Origin: a virus
Virus record (IMG/VR): IMGVR_UViG_3300040781_000192
Coordinates: 1-59,625 of that record
Length of the DNA: 59,625 bases
Direction: 5' to 3' (one strand)
This document shows positions 23,739 to 32,385 of the stretch, piece after piece. How positions within the stretch are numbered: the first letter of the stretch is position 1; each line of letters opens with the position of its first letter. The notes under the pieces were generated by a model. The model was not told the DNA's origin. It made no database searches and saw only the letters and a program-made list of their open reading frames with translations. The position numbers and the translations under genes are program-made.

Positions 23739-25694
23739 TTAGGTGGTTATCGCGTCTTGATTGATTCCAAAGTCAGTGCCCATTCTTAGCAGCTTCGCTA
23801 TCGCCGGCGCACCCTTATCAGCCATCCACTGATCAAGGTCTATTATATCGCCTGTCGCAGATAGTTGCACGTGAACTTCTTGAGGTCCTTGAAGATTCGT
23901 GGCGCCAGTGTCAACGCCTGTGTTTACTACAGGGGACGGCAACGTAGCAGCGGCTGGAGATCCGCTAGCACTGGCAACCCCACCGCCCCCACCGCCTCCG
24001 ATTGCGGATATGGCTTTCATCCCTGTTCCGATTGCCCAAGCAACCGCCGGGATTCCTTTCGGCCAGCCCAAAGCAACACCAGCAGAAACGCCTAACCACA
24101 TATTTCGAACTGCTTCGATTGCCGCGAATGCTTTATTAACCGCTGCCATCTTCTTGTTGTTCTTCCCGGCGATCCCGACAAGGCCAGCAGTAAAATTGGT
24201 AAATCCGCCAAGGGTCATATCCCAGTAAGCCTTCTTCTTTTTTATGGTCTCTTCTTCCATTGCAAGAAGTGCTTCTTGAAGATCCATCTGCTTGGCTATT
24301 TCCTGCATACGCCAACCATCACGGAGCATAGTCATTTGTTCATTGGCAGCAATCTCAGCTTCATCAGCAGCGGACAAGCCGCCGGTGGTTGCTCCAGTAT
24401 CTGTATTATCGACAATGGAAGCCTGAGTTGCTTCTGGTCCCATGAGCGGAGCAATTCGGGACTGGAAACGCTCTTCGACGAAGTTCATTAGATTTTCAGT
24501 ATCACCAGCAATCTCAGCGTATGCTGCTTTTTCGTTGGCAGTGATCGCTGCGAAAGCGGCGCCGTAATCATTAAGAGCGTCTGCTTGCATTCTTAGATTA
24601 GTGGCACTCTGGGCAGCAGCCTTGGCTCCGGCTGCGGCGGCGGCTGTTGGGATCATGGATAGAAGTTTGCCGACTCCGCTAGCGAGGTCAGCAATACGCT
24701 CTAAGCCGAAACCAATAAAATCACTTAGCATCTTTTTTGCGCCTACCCATAGGCGTTCGAAGTCCGCTCCAATCTGCACCCATTGGGTGCGGAAGCGATC
24801 CCGCATAGTAATTCCAATGCGTTCACCAGCAGCAGCAAATTGCCAGAAGACAAACTCTAATGCCACAATACCGTCGCTAACGAATTTGAGTCCGGTTAAA
24901 AAGGCATCGAAGAGACCGCTTTGCGCTATGCGGTTTTTGAGCTCGACCATCATGTTACCAAAGCGATTGATTTGTGCTTGGGAGCTTCGAACTGCTTCTG
25001 GGAGACCGTCATTGAAGGTGCGCTTCAGTTCTTCGGCGAACTTTGGCAGGAAGTCAACTGCAGTAACCTGACCCATCTCCAACATCTTGCCAAGCTCTTG
25101 TGTCGTCTTACCCATAGCGCGGGCAGCGATTTGGAAGGCGCCCGGAACGCGCTCGCCTAATTGGCCTCTAAGCTCTTCGGCCTGAACCGTTCCTTTTGAC
25201 ATGATCTGACTGATTGCACGGAAGGCACCTTTGGTATCATCAGCGCTCAGCTTCATAACGGCACTGGCTTCAGATACGGAGGTGAAGATATCGCGGACAC
25301 CAGCCCCAGCAAGTTCGGTCCCTTTTGCTGCAGCTGCTATCTGGGAGAAGCCATCGCCTGCTGCCATAAGATCCAGACCGAGGCGTTTGACTTCATTGCG
25401 GACAAAAGTTAGTTCGATGGCAGCGGCTTTGGAGCTACCAGCAGCGGCACTAACCCGAGCCTCAAAACGCTCGACAGCTAGTGCCGCATTACCGATATTC
25501 TTAGTGATGCCAACGACAACAGCACCGCCGATCAAGGAACCCATTGTGGAAAAGCTATTGCTAATCCGCTTTGTTGAACGAGACATCTTGCCTTCGAACT
25601 TACGCATGGCGTTATCGCCGCGCCGCATGCCGACTTCCATTTGCGTACTATCTAAGCCGAGATGCGCTATTAAGGTTCCTATACTTGCGGCCAT
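23739..25694 (-). CDS. Tail tape measure protein
   Basis: A 651-residue protein with a long helical N-terminus (about 1-270), typical tape-measure sequence such as SAAAGSSKAAAIEL and MKLSADDTKGAFRAI, and hydrophobic helices near 555-600 (NMWLGVSAGVALGW and following). It scaffolds tail tube assembly and sets its length. At about 0.15 nm per residue, 651 residues predict a tail near 100 nm, so a long-tailed siphovirus. It lies just after the frameshifted chaperones, as usual. Confidence 0.9.
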   Translation of the reverse strand: MAASIGTLIAHLGLDSTQMEVGMRRGDNAMRKFEGKMSRSTKRISNSFSTMGSLIGGAVVVGITKNIGNAALAVERFEARVSAAAGSSKAAAIELTFVRNEVKRLGLDLMAAGDGFSQIAAAAKGTELAGAGVRDIFTSVSEASAVMKLSADDTKGAFRAISQIMSKGTVQAEELRGQLGERVPGAFQIAARAMGKTTQELGKMLEMGQVTAVDFLPKFAEELKRTFNDGLPEAVRSSQAQINRFGNMMVELKNRIAQSGLFDAFLTGLKFVSDGIVALEFVFWQFAAAGERIGITMRDRFRTQWVQIGADFERLWVGAKKMLSDFIGFGLERIADLASGVGKLLSMIPTAAAAAGAKAAAQSATNLRMQADALNDYGAAFAAITANEKAAYAEIAGDTENLMNFVEERFQSRIAPLMGPEATQASIVDNTDTGATTGGLSAADEAEIAANEQMTMLRDGWRMQEIAKQMDLQEALLAMEEETIKKKKAYWDMTLGGFTNFTAGLVGIAGKNNKKMAAVNKAFAAIEAVRNMWLGVSAGVALGWPKGIPAVAWAIGTGMKAISAIGGGGGGGVASASGSPAAATLPSPVVNTGVDTGATNLQGPQEVHVQLSATGDIIDLDQWMADKGAPAIAKLLRMGTDFGINQDAITT

Positions 25695-25697
25695 TGT

Positions 25698-26422
25698 TTA
25701 CTCCTTGTTTTTATTGAATGCTTTTGCTATTATGCCAAAAGCCTCTTTCATCTGCTCTACCGTCTGCTTGACAGGCTGAGTAAACTTTGCCATGTAATCC
25801 GGGACGAAATCGGCGCTGCTTTTTACGGTGGTTCCTTTCTTGCTCGCTATGTTATAGAGCATGCTGGTGATCATACCAGCTCTATGCCATGCTTGCTCAA
25901 CGCCCCATGGTTCCATCTCGTAATACAATTCCCATTCTACGAGCTCCTCGCTGCTTATGCTGGAAAGGAGCTCGTCAACTGTTCGGCCCAACGCCAGAGC
26001 GAGGCGGAATTGAAACCTGCGCTCTGGACGGGCTACTAGTTTTTTTGTAGCTGCTTTCTAGCTGACTCAGAAAAGCCGCACAGCTCACTAGCTACTTCAT
26101 AGATGCGATCCAGAGCGGCAGCATTCTTCTTGCCGAGCGCTTCTGCCTCTTCAAAGGTAAACATGTTATTACCCTCTTCGTCCACAATTGCTAGGCTGCA
26201 AAGCCGGGCGCGAGCGTTAACCATGTTCGCCTTGCGGTCTTTGCCTTCTCCGACGAAAAGAGTTACCTCAAAGAGGTCGCGTTCCTGACCGTTCAATGCT
26301 TTAACGAGCACCGCGGCATCTGCGCCAAACTCAGGGACGTCAACGACTTCCGTTACGAGGGCCGAATTGAGGATTGCATCTTTTCCGATAAAAACTCTTT
26401 TTGCTACTTTTGGCTTTGCCAT
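25698..26422 (-). CDS. Tail assembly chaperone, frameshift fusion (gpG-T-like)
   Basis: A -1 ribosomal frameshift at 26039-26045 joins the 128-residue gpG-like protein to the downstream frame that ends at 25698. After the slip the frame reads RPERRFQFRLALALGRTVDELLSSIS, a sequence typical of the T part of lambda-like G-T chaperones (DUF4035). The fused protein guides the tape measure and tube subunits in tail assembly. The frame is open from the slip site to the stop. The T part has no good start codon or ribosome site of its own. Confidence 0.88.
26036..26422 (-). CDS. Tail assembly chaperone (gpG-like, unshifted product)
   Basis: A 128-residue acidic protein that ends at TAG 26036-26038 just after the slippery sequence. 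ATG at 26422 was chosen since AAGGAG lies six bases before it; the track-like longer start has no spacing. It is the abundant chaperone made without frameshifting and acts with the longer G-T form and the tape measure protein. Confidence 0.88.
   Translation of the reverse strand: MAKPKVAKRVFIGKDAILNSALVTEVVDVPEFGADAAVLVKALNGQERDLFEVTLFVGEGKDRKANMVNARARLCSLAIVDEEGNNMFTFEEAEALGKKNAAALDRIYEVASELCGFSESARKQLQKN
26039..26045 (-). other. Slippery heptamer for -1 frameshifting
   Basis: A-AAA-AAC read on the minus strand (codons CAA AAA AAC then TAG). It fits the X-XXY-YYZ rule in the gpG frame. Confidence 0.88.
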
Positions 26423-26440
26423 GATCATCTCCTTGAATGT

Positions 26441-26464
26441 GGGGCGGTACCATTGCACCGCCCC
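26441..26464. other. Intergenic hairpin between tail tube and chaperone genes
   Basis: GGGGCGGT and ACCGCCCC form a perfect 8-bp stem. Without a U-run on the minus strand it is likely an attenuator or 3' stabiliser, giving more tail tube than chaperone RNA. Confidence 0.55.
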
Positions 26465-26484
26465 TTTAGATTACAACTCAAATG

Positions 26485-26907
26485 TTACGGGGTAACGGTT
26501 ACCTGACCAGTGATTTTCAGAGTCACATTCATGGTGACTTTATCATCTGTCGGGATCTCCAACGGCAGCTCGGTAACGAGGGCGCTGAACGCTAACGTGG
26601 TGGTATCAGCGTCTGGGAGAACAATCTGATATTGGCCGAGGACATTGCTTTCGAAGTCTGCTTTCATCAGGTCGTAACCTGCTTTGCTGTAATTCATGTT
26701 GAGCTGGACATCGCCAGCATCACGGAATCCCGGAATGAACTCGCGATAACCGCCAGTTGAATCAAGGCTCGTAACGTCGATGGTCTCGCGGGACATGCTG
26801 GGGCCGGTAATGCTGTTGACCTCAGCCAGCGCGGTAAAGACCGGGGCTGTCGCTAAATCGCTACGATTGAAAACCGCACCGACTCCACTGATTGCTGAGC
26901 TTGGCAT
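26485..26907 (-). CDS. Major tail tube protein
   Basis: A 140-residue protein located between the neck and chaperone genes, at the standard tail tube position. It is small and beta-rich with a conserved TIDVTSLDS and GYREFIPGFRDAG block that recurs in the N-terminus of the 15983 fibre. It polymerises into the tail tube that the tape measure protein fills. A tail-tube hairpin follows it. Confidence 0.88.
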   Translation of the reverse strand: MPSSAISGVGAVFNRSDLATAPVFTALAEVNSITGPSMSRETIDVTSLDSTGGYREFIPGFRDAGDVQLNMNYSKAGYDLMKADFESNVLGQYQIVLPDADTTTLAFSALVTELPLEIPTDDKVTMNVTLKITGQVTVTP

Positions 26908-26929
26908 AAGTTCCTCCTATTGCCTGTTG

Positions 26930-27322
26930 TTAGATAGCTGTTCGATGCAGCCTGAAGTTTAAACTAAATCCATGCCAACTGTTGGCATCTTTGCCGAGGG
27001 AGATGATATCGCCTTGGGACCAAATCCCAATATATCGAGCTCCGTTGATTGTTATTTCCTGCGTGCCGTTTAGATTGAGCTTGGCAGTTTCCGCCAAAGC
27101 ATAAGCGGCGTCATAGGAAGTAGCACGCGTCAGTATTTGGACTGTTGGACGGTCATAGCTTTTATTGGCATCGGCATCAAAGCCGCCAGTATCAATCACG
27201 GAGATTACTTGCGCTGGCTCTGCTGGCTCATAGGCATAAAATAGGTCTACGCCAACGGTGCCAAGCGCTCCGAATCCGGTCTGGGATAAAAGCTCTGCAA
27301 TGTCTTTACTAGGCGCATTCAT
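26930..27322 (-). CDS. Tail terminator / minor capsid-like protein
   Basis: A 130-residue protein in the neck-tail interval, just upstream of the tail tube gene. Its pattern (SYDRPTVQILTRA, YAETAKLNLNG, HGFSLNFRL) fits phage tail-terminator or minor capsid proteins of the gpU-like group that cap the tail tube. ATG overlaps the previous gene's stop by four bases. Confidence 0.6.
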   Translation of the reverse strand: MNAPSKDIAELLSQTGFGALGTVGVDLFYAYEPAEPAQVISVIDTGGFDADANKSYDRPTVQILTRATSYDAAYALAETAKLNLNGTQEITINGARYIGIWSQGDIISLGKDANSWHGFSLNFRLHRTAI

Positions 27323-27702
27323 CGGATAGTCGCATTGCTCCTTATGATGTCCAGAATCCTTGCCGTGTTATGTTTGATAGGATCCTCCAAAAACTTTGGT
27401 TTGGCACCTGCTTTTTTAAATCTAATACGCTTTCCATTCACGGAATGAGTCCGCTCATGTAGGATTGGAGCATAAGCGGCAGTCAAGCCAATCTCAACAG
27501 TAGTCCGAACCGAAGTGCGAAGAAGGGTAGCAACATACCAACTGTGGACAAGGGTGCCGGTATCCACAGGGGTTTGTTTAATGCCTTCGCGCTCAATAAA
27601 GAGCGCAGCTTTGCCAAGACCAATAGCGCCTCTATTTTCAATCTTCCCGATCTCCTTATTGAGATTTCGGAGGACATTATCTAAGCCGCTGACCCTGCTC
27701 AT
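27319..27702 (-). CDS. HK97 gp10-like tail completion protein
   Basis: A 127-residue protein with the gp10-like signature TPVDTGTLVHSW near residues 46-57 and AAYAPILHE. Such proteins join the neck and tail. Start at 27702 was chosen because GGAAGG lies seven bases before that ATG and the ATG overlaps the upstream stop at 27699 (ATGA). Confidence 0.8.
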   Translation of the reverse strand: MSRVSGLDNVLRNLNKEIGKIENRGAIGLGKAALFIEREGIKQTPVDTGTLVHSWYVATLLRTSVRTTVEIGLTAAYAPILHERTHSVNGKRIRFKKAGAKPKFLEDPIKHNTARILDIIRSNATIR

Positions 27703-28070
27703 AGTTGGACCTTCCAAAACATAATAGCGCCATTGAGGTCTCTGTTCTTACTGGCGACTAAAACCGCTTGGGCGTTTTGATTAGAAAGTGGATTAGCTTT
27801 CTGGGAAGCGTCCAAATCCTCGAGCGCCAGCTGATCGATAAAATCCCCTTCTTTGACGACGTTGGTCGGGTCGGAAAAACATTCCGCTGGAATAAAAACG
27901 GTAGCCGTAGAAATGGATTGTGCACCGGTATTGACTCGGACCTCCTCGCGGCGATCTTCCCAGTGGCAGCGCAGCTCAATCGGCGCCTCGAATGTTATCT
28001 GCCCATCGCCGGTTCGGACAGCAGATTGCTTCCACCAAACCATTGGGACGTTAGCGCCTTGACCTAGCAT
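27699..28070 (-). CDS. Neck / head-closure protein
   Basis: A 123-residue protein between two neck genes. It is beta-rich with the segments IELRCHWEDRREEV and TATVFIPAECFSDP, which fit head-closure or minor-capsid-like connectors. It joins the portal side to the tail. Confidence 0.6.
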   Translation of the reverse strand: MLGQGANVPMVWWKQSAVRTGDGQITFEAPIELRCHWEDRREEVRVNTGAQSISTATVFIPAECFSDPTNVVKEGDFIDQLALEDLDASQKANPLSNQNAQAVLVASKNRDLNGAIMFWKVQL

Positions 28071-28429
28071 TGGCCTATCGCCTCAAAAGTAGCAGCGCGG
28101 TTGGTAGCTTTCGCCAACAGGCCGGTCGGGTCAAGGGCGATGGCTTGCCTGCCGTACATAGTAGCTTTGAGACCCTCGGTATTGCCAGTCAGTTTGTTAT
28201 TGAATTTCTCGGTGGCCTCACCAACTTCTTTTTCGGTGAGTCTTGGATCGGAGATCGAGATGAAATGCGCGGCAGTCCAACGATGAATTTCTTTATTAAG
28301 CGCAGTCCCAATCGAGACGCCGGAAAACTTGTCTGCCAAGAATACTTCAGCAACCTTAATAAATGGAGCGACATCATCATACTTCGTTGTGATGATTGCC
28401 TTAACCTCCGTTGAGGATATGATTGGCAT
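28064..28429 (-). CDS. Head-tail connector (adaptor-like)
   Basis: A 121-residue helical protein with conserved-looking ISDPRLTEKEVGEATEKF. Size, position just after head genes and helical content fit an adaptor bound to the portal (DUF4054 type). It overlaps both neighbours by a few bases. Confidence 0.55.
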   Translation of the reverse strand: MPIISSTEVKAIITTKYDDVAPFIKVAEVFLADKFSGVSIGTALNKEIHRWTAAHFISISDPRLTEKEVGEATEKFNNKLTGNTEGLKATMYGRQAIALDPTGLLAKATNRAATFEAIGQC

Positions 28430-28707
28430 TAGACCTGTCTCCCTTCGTCGTCTTCAATAGACCTTGATATATGACCGGGATCGACCTTCTCAAGGAACCA
28501 GATGCAAGCAACAATAAAATAGTGGTGCTTTGCTGGTTGGTTGTGTTTTACATGATAACGCATTGCCTTACCCATAGCACTGCTTAATGTTTCGTCCCGA
28601 TATCCAAACCATGTAGGCTCATGGCCATAAAACCAATTCCATATATTTCCGCCAAGAAGGTTAGCGCCTTGGTCAATCCAGTAAAAGAAGTTCTTTATAA
28701 AGCGCAT
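28429..28707 (-). CDS. Hypothetical protein in the head-neck block
   Basis: A 92-residue Trp- and His-rich protein (FYWIDQGANLL, NWFYGHEPTWFGYRD). The N-terminus is amphipathic and might touch membranes, although no strong membrane helix is visible. It overlaps its neighbours by one base on each side, so it belongs to the late operon. Function unknown. Confidence 0.65.
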   Translation of the reverse strand: MRFIKNFFYWIDQGANLLGGNIWNWFYGHEPTWFGYRDETLSSAMGKAMRYHVKHNQPAKHHYFIVACIWFLEKVDPGHISRSIEDDEGRQV

Positions 28708-29087
28708 TATTCTACCCCTTCGTATGCTGGAAGCTCTGCTAATAGCTCTGCTTCGCTAGGGGCTGTTCTGGCACCAATCACTACGGCGTACATGATCGCT
28801 CGAGCCGCTTCCCAAACGGCGACATTCCATAACCAAATGTCATCGCAGAATTGGCGATGGGTGTAACCAGCAATGTCCCTATAGTTTGAGCATGAATGAG
28901 CGCTTTCGAAAACGAGCCCATGAGCAGCATTGTACGTGTCGACCCGTTGCTGAATTAGGTTGGTTACGAGCACCTCTCCAACCTCTTTAAGGGCACGAAA
29001 AGCCTCTGCCTGCTGCTGCTCTGGTGTAAGGCTGAATGTTTCCTCCTCGGTGGCAGTCACTTTGTTATTGGTAACAGTTACCCTCAT
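28707..29087 (-). CDS. Hypothetical late protein
   Basis: A 126-residue protein with a beta-rich start (RVTVTNNKVTATEEETFSLTPEQQQAE) and helical middle. It resembles tail-fibre-associated accessory proteins that follow fibre genes, but no domain is certain. It starts right after the structural fibre gene at 29089. Confidence 0.6.
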   Translation of the reverse strand: MRVTVTNNKVTATEEETFSLTPEQQQAEAFRALKEVGEVLVTNLIQQRVDTYNAAHGLVFESAHSCSNYRDIAGYTHRQFCDDIWLWNVAVWEAARAIMYAVVIGARTAPSEAELLAELPAYEGVE

Positions 29088-29088
29088 C

Positions 29089-31365
29089 TTATACGTCTCC
29101 TTCCCAAACAGTAATTGTAGCGCCCGGAATCATGGATGGCAAATTCCTACCGCGCACAGTAAGTGATGTGATTGCTTGGGTTGTATCTTCGTTGATTACA
29201 ACATTATCATAATGGACATAACCACCTCCAACCTGAGCAGCGTTCGAAGTCCCTATCATCATCATACCTTGAGGAGTAGAGTGCACGTCTACCTCTACAT
29301 TATTTATCTGGGTGCCGACTGCCGATTGCGATCCGCAGATGCAGTATCCAGATAATAGTCCTGGGTTGCCGTAATTAATAGCTCTGAAGGTAGCATAATC
29401 GGTTGAGGTTAGTTGTAGGTTCGGCATAACCTCGATATCGGTTGTCGCCGTGAATAGGTTGCCGTTGATAAGCACCTTAAACAAAGGGGCACCAGACAGC
29501 TCGTCGAATAGAATAGATGTTTCTCCACCCACCAAGGTATAAGAACCAACTTTTGTCCAGCCGCCTCCGCCACCAGCAGGAGCACCGCCAAGAGCCGTCC
29601 AAGCACCGGCTGCATATTCTTCAATTTCAGCGGTGGTCGTGTTTCTGATTATCATCCCCTCGTTCGGAATGATCAGATCACGCTCTGCCGTAGTAAGCTG
29701 AGGGAGCTGCAATGGAAGGCTGTTGTCCACATGACCCCATGCCTCGCCAGACGCGGCCTTCTTCAGATCGGTCAGATTGAGGTGGCTGTTTGCAGGATTA
29801 CCTGTGGACAAAGCTGTTGTCCGCCAATCGACATAGTCATCACCTTCGTCGGTGGAACGAATACGCGCGTTAACGCTATTACTATAGACATCTCGGCACT
29901 CTAAGATTATTGTCGCGATCGGGATCATCTCGGCAAGCGGTAACTGGGTTAGGATATTACTAATCTCGGTGTTGGCACCGTCGCGGGCAGCACTGCGATT
30001 AGCATAGAAGGCTTGACCCATGACGGCAGTTAGATTTTTATTCACGCCATTGAAGCTAAAGAGGTGAATCAGTACGAAATCGTTATTTGGTACCTCGGTC
30101 AAGAACCACTGGCCGTCATCTAGCTCATTATAGTAGGGCCGTCCTGCTGGCGCATTCAAGAAAGCAAATCCAGCTTGACTCCCTTCGCGCAGGTTCGCAT
30201 TCAAACCCAAGTTATAAATCACGGGGTATGTTCCGCCTGCTGAAAAGAAATTGCTACTATGCTCAAGGTCCTCGTCGAGGTAGGTACCTGAGGTTACACT
30301 GAATTGAGCATGCTGATCCAGACTGCCGTTAGCATCTGCGTTGACGTTCCCAACACTAAACCCGCTAATGTATTGAGCTCCTCTTGTCTTGTGCAGATTA
30401 AGGTGGACCGCTGGGCTCATGCTGATGCCATGGCGCTCGTCGGTATGATCGAGAACAACAACACCATCAGTGGCATTCCAATAAAAGCTGCTCACGAATG
30501 CGTGATTCAGAATGATATGCTCGCGCTGCGCACCGCTCGGATTGTATTCCGAAATCAATACGCCGTCTTGATAGTAGAACCACCATTCCCCTTCGGTGTT
30601 AGTAAAGGCCACTGTGTCTGGCGCGGGTCTTTCGAACTTATTCCCATTCTCATAAAAGTGGAATGGATAGCCTGCCGCATCTACGGTCAGTTCTAGTGTA
30701 CCAGCGTTGACCGCAATCCCGGTGTTATTCCGCTGCTCTGGTGGAAAGCCGTTCGTGTCAGTTGCCTCTACCGTTAAAGTGGAAATTTGGGGGTTAAAAG
30801 CTATAACACCATTTCCTCCATCGGAGATATTTACGACTCCGAGAAGATTGGAATAGCCGCCGAGGGTTGGCTGCTCGGCGACAAATGCGCCATCCCGCCC
30901 AAGATAAAGCAGAGTATTGACAGGGAACTCTTCTGTTTCCAGTCCGCCTACTTGACCAAGACGCGTGAAGTAACCAAACTGGCCGTTCGGGATATCATGG
31001 GTAGCCATTGCCAACAGACGGGATTTATCCGTTATGTAGGCATCGGCCAACGTAACGGTACCAGCGCCGGGAGTCACTACGGAGCCATTCCAGATTGTCG
31101 CGCCGGTATTATTCAGGCCGCGGAAAAGCACCTCCTGCCCAATATTCAAGGTGATACCAGAATACTCGTTATAATAACTTAGTGCGTGTTTGTCTGGGTC
31201 ATAGAAGACGAGCCCTTCCGAGTGCGCTGGGTTGGCTCCCAATACGGGATTGAATTGAATCTTATCTTGGGTTCCAATATCGCCACTACCTTCAGTAGTC
31301 GAGCCCTTGCAGACCTCGATAACAGCTACTGGATTATCCACGACAATGTAAATATCTTCGGGCAT
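29089..31365 (-). CDS. Large beta-rich structural protein (head or tail fibre)
   Basis: A 758-residue protein of fibre type, rich in Gly, Asn, Thr and short beta repeats, with a C-terminal domain (WTKVGSYTLVGGETSILF and following) like those of phage appendages. It lies in the head-neck block, not in the tail tip block, so a head fibre or side tail fibre are both possible. The ATG at 31365 is preceded by AAGGAG at six bases. The DUF115 and sulfotransferase genes lie just upstream, making it a plausible substrate of surface modification; that is inference. Confidence 0.7.
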   Translation of the reverse strand: MPEDIYIVVDNPVAVIEVCKGSTTEGSGDIGTQDKIQFNPVLGANPAHSEGLVFYDPDKHALSYYNEYSGITLNIGQEVLFRGLNNTGATIWNGSVVTPGAGTVTLADAYITDKSRLLAMATHDIPNGQFGYFTRLGQVGGLETEEFPVNTLLYLGRDGAFVAEQPTLGGYSNLLGVVNISDGGNGVIAFNPQISTLTVEATDTNGFPPEQRNNTGIAVNAGTLELTVDAAGYPFHFYENGNKFERPAPDTVAFTNTEGEWWFYYQDGVLISEYNPSGAQREHIILNHAFVSSFYWNATDGVVVLDHTDERHGISMSPAVHLNLHKTRGAQYISGFSVGNVNADANGSLDQHAQFSVTSGTYLDEDLEHSSNFFSAGGTYPVIYNLGLNANLREGSQAGFAFLNAPAGRPYYNELDDGQWFLTEVPNNDFVLIHLFSFNGVNKNLTAVMGQAFYANRSAARDGANTEISNILTQLPLAEMIPIATIILECRDVYSNSVNARIRSTDEGDDYVDWRTTALSTGNPANSHLNLTDLKKAASGEAWGHVDNSLPLQLPQLTTAERDLIIPNEGMIIRNTTTAEIEEYAAGAWTALGGAPAGGGGGWTKVGSYTLVGGETSILFDELSGAPLFKVLINGNLFTATTDIEVMPNLQLTSTDYATFRAINYGNPGLLSGYCICGSQSAVGTQINNVEVDVHSTPQGMMMIGTSNAAQVGGGYVHYDNVVINEDTTQAITSLTVRGRNLPSMIPGATITVWEGDV

Positions 31366-31366
31366 C

Positions 31367-31720
31367 TCAAACTCCTTGTGGCAGGATTTCAAAAGACCCG
31401 CGCAACCACTCTTCTGGTTCTTGGCCGAGGTCCGGTGTTATTTTACAGTTCCATACATAGGATCCGGCAACAAGGCCGGACGCTGACATGTCGGCTAGTG
31501 GGGCTCTCAGCACTATGGCACTTTCATTTATGCCGGTCACAAGGGTAACCTCCAAAGTCAGCGCTGGGGAAGCATCGCCAAACTCAGAAAAGACGGCAGC
31601 GGTCCCGACCCCTTCTTCGAAGTCATAACCGAGAGAGCGCGCCTTATCCCTATACACAAGGATTCGCTGGTTGAATGCTGATCCCATTGCCGCCTGTAAA
31701 TTAACAGGTATTATTTTCAT
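31367..31720 (-). CDS. Small beta-rich protein beside the fibre gene
   Basis: A 117-residue protein with Ig-like beta pattern (ALTLEVTLVTGINESAIVLRAPLA, SYVWNCKITPD). It could be a small virion decoration or the fibre's attachment partner. It overlaps the sulfotransferase stop by four bases, so it is part of the same operon. Confidence 0.55.
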   Translation of the reverse strand: MKIIPVNLQAAMGSAFNQRILVYRDKARSLGYDFEEGVGTAAVFSEFGDASPALTLEVTLVTGINESAIVLRAPLADMSASGLVAGSYVWNCKITPDLGQEPEEWLRGSFEILPQGV

Positions 31721-32385
31721 TTTATGCCCCTTGTCCAGATAGCTGGATCAATGCAAGATTTTATAATCTCGGGATCGAACGTTAGGCCAGCCCACTCGAG
31801 GGCATCTTTCAATTCCGAATAATCGCCAGCAATTAATTTATCCGACCAAACCTCTTTAACGTTAAGCCCAGAATCACGCATTTCGGCGAAGCGGGCAAGC
31901 TGATAGCGGACCCAGCCGAACCATCCTGTAGCATTGAGGTGCCTCTGCATAAAACCGGTGCGCAGACAGCTATCCACAATCATGGCTTCCGACCGGCGTA
32001 CGATAATATATTTCGCGTCTGGGAATTCCCCATGCCAAGCCCTCCACATCAAGTGGATCTTCGCACACTTGTAAAACCAAGGCTTGGCTAGGTCAACGCC
32101 TTCTGCTTGAAGAATAGACTGGACCTTTTTACGTAGGTCTGGTATAGTGGTTATTGGGTCCTCTGGATCTGGGAGTGGATCTTGACCGAGAGGGTCGCAG
32201 CCATTCGCGATGAGTGCTGGCTTTATCAACTTCTCTCGAATGGCAGCATTCTCGAAGAAGCCGTGAGGATTATTGCTATCGCCAAGAATAAGGGTACCGC
32301 CAGCAGCACCGGACGCTTTAACACAGCGGGCTACTAAAGAGGTGCCTGAGCGGGCGCAGCCAGTGATGAAGATTGGTTCGTGCAA
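31717..32385 (-). CDS. P-loop sulfotransferase family protein
   Basis: A 222-residue protein. TGCARSGTS (8-16) is the 5'-phosphosulfate loop of PAPS-dependent sulfotransferases, and KYIIVRRSEAMIVDSCLRTGF (near 132-152) supplies the 3'-phosphate Arg/Ser. Such enzymes move sulfate from PAPS to sugars or tyrosines. The genome also encodes an APS kinase, which makes PAPS. Start is TTG at 32385 with GGAGG seven bases before it, 52 bases inside the previous gene. It lies in the head gene block, so virion components are candidate substrates. Confidence 0.8.
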   Translation of the reverse strand: MHEPIFITGCARSGTSLVARCVKASGAAGGTLILGDSNNPHGFFENAAIREKLIKPALIANGCDPLGQDPLPDPEDPITTIPDLRKKVQSILQAEGVDLAKPWFYKCAKIHLMWRAWHGEFPDAKYIIVRRSEAMIVDSCLRTGFMQRHLNATGWFGWVRYQLARFAEMRDSGLNVKEVWSDKLIAGDYSELKDALEWAGLTFDPEIIKSCIDPAIWTRGIK

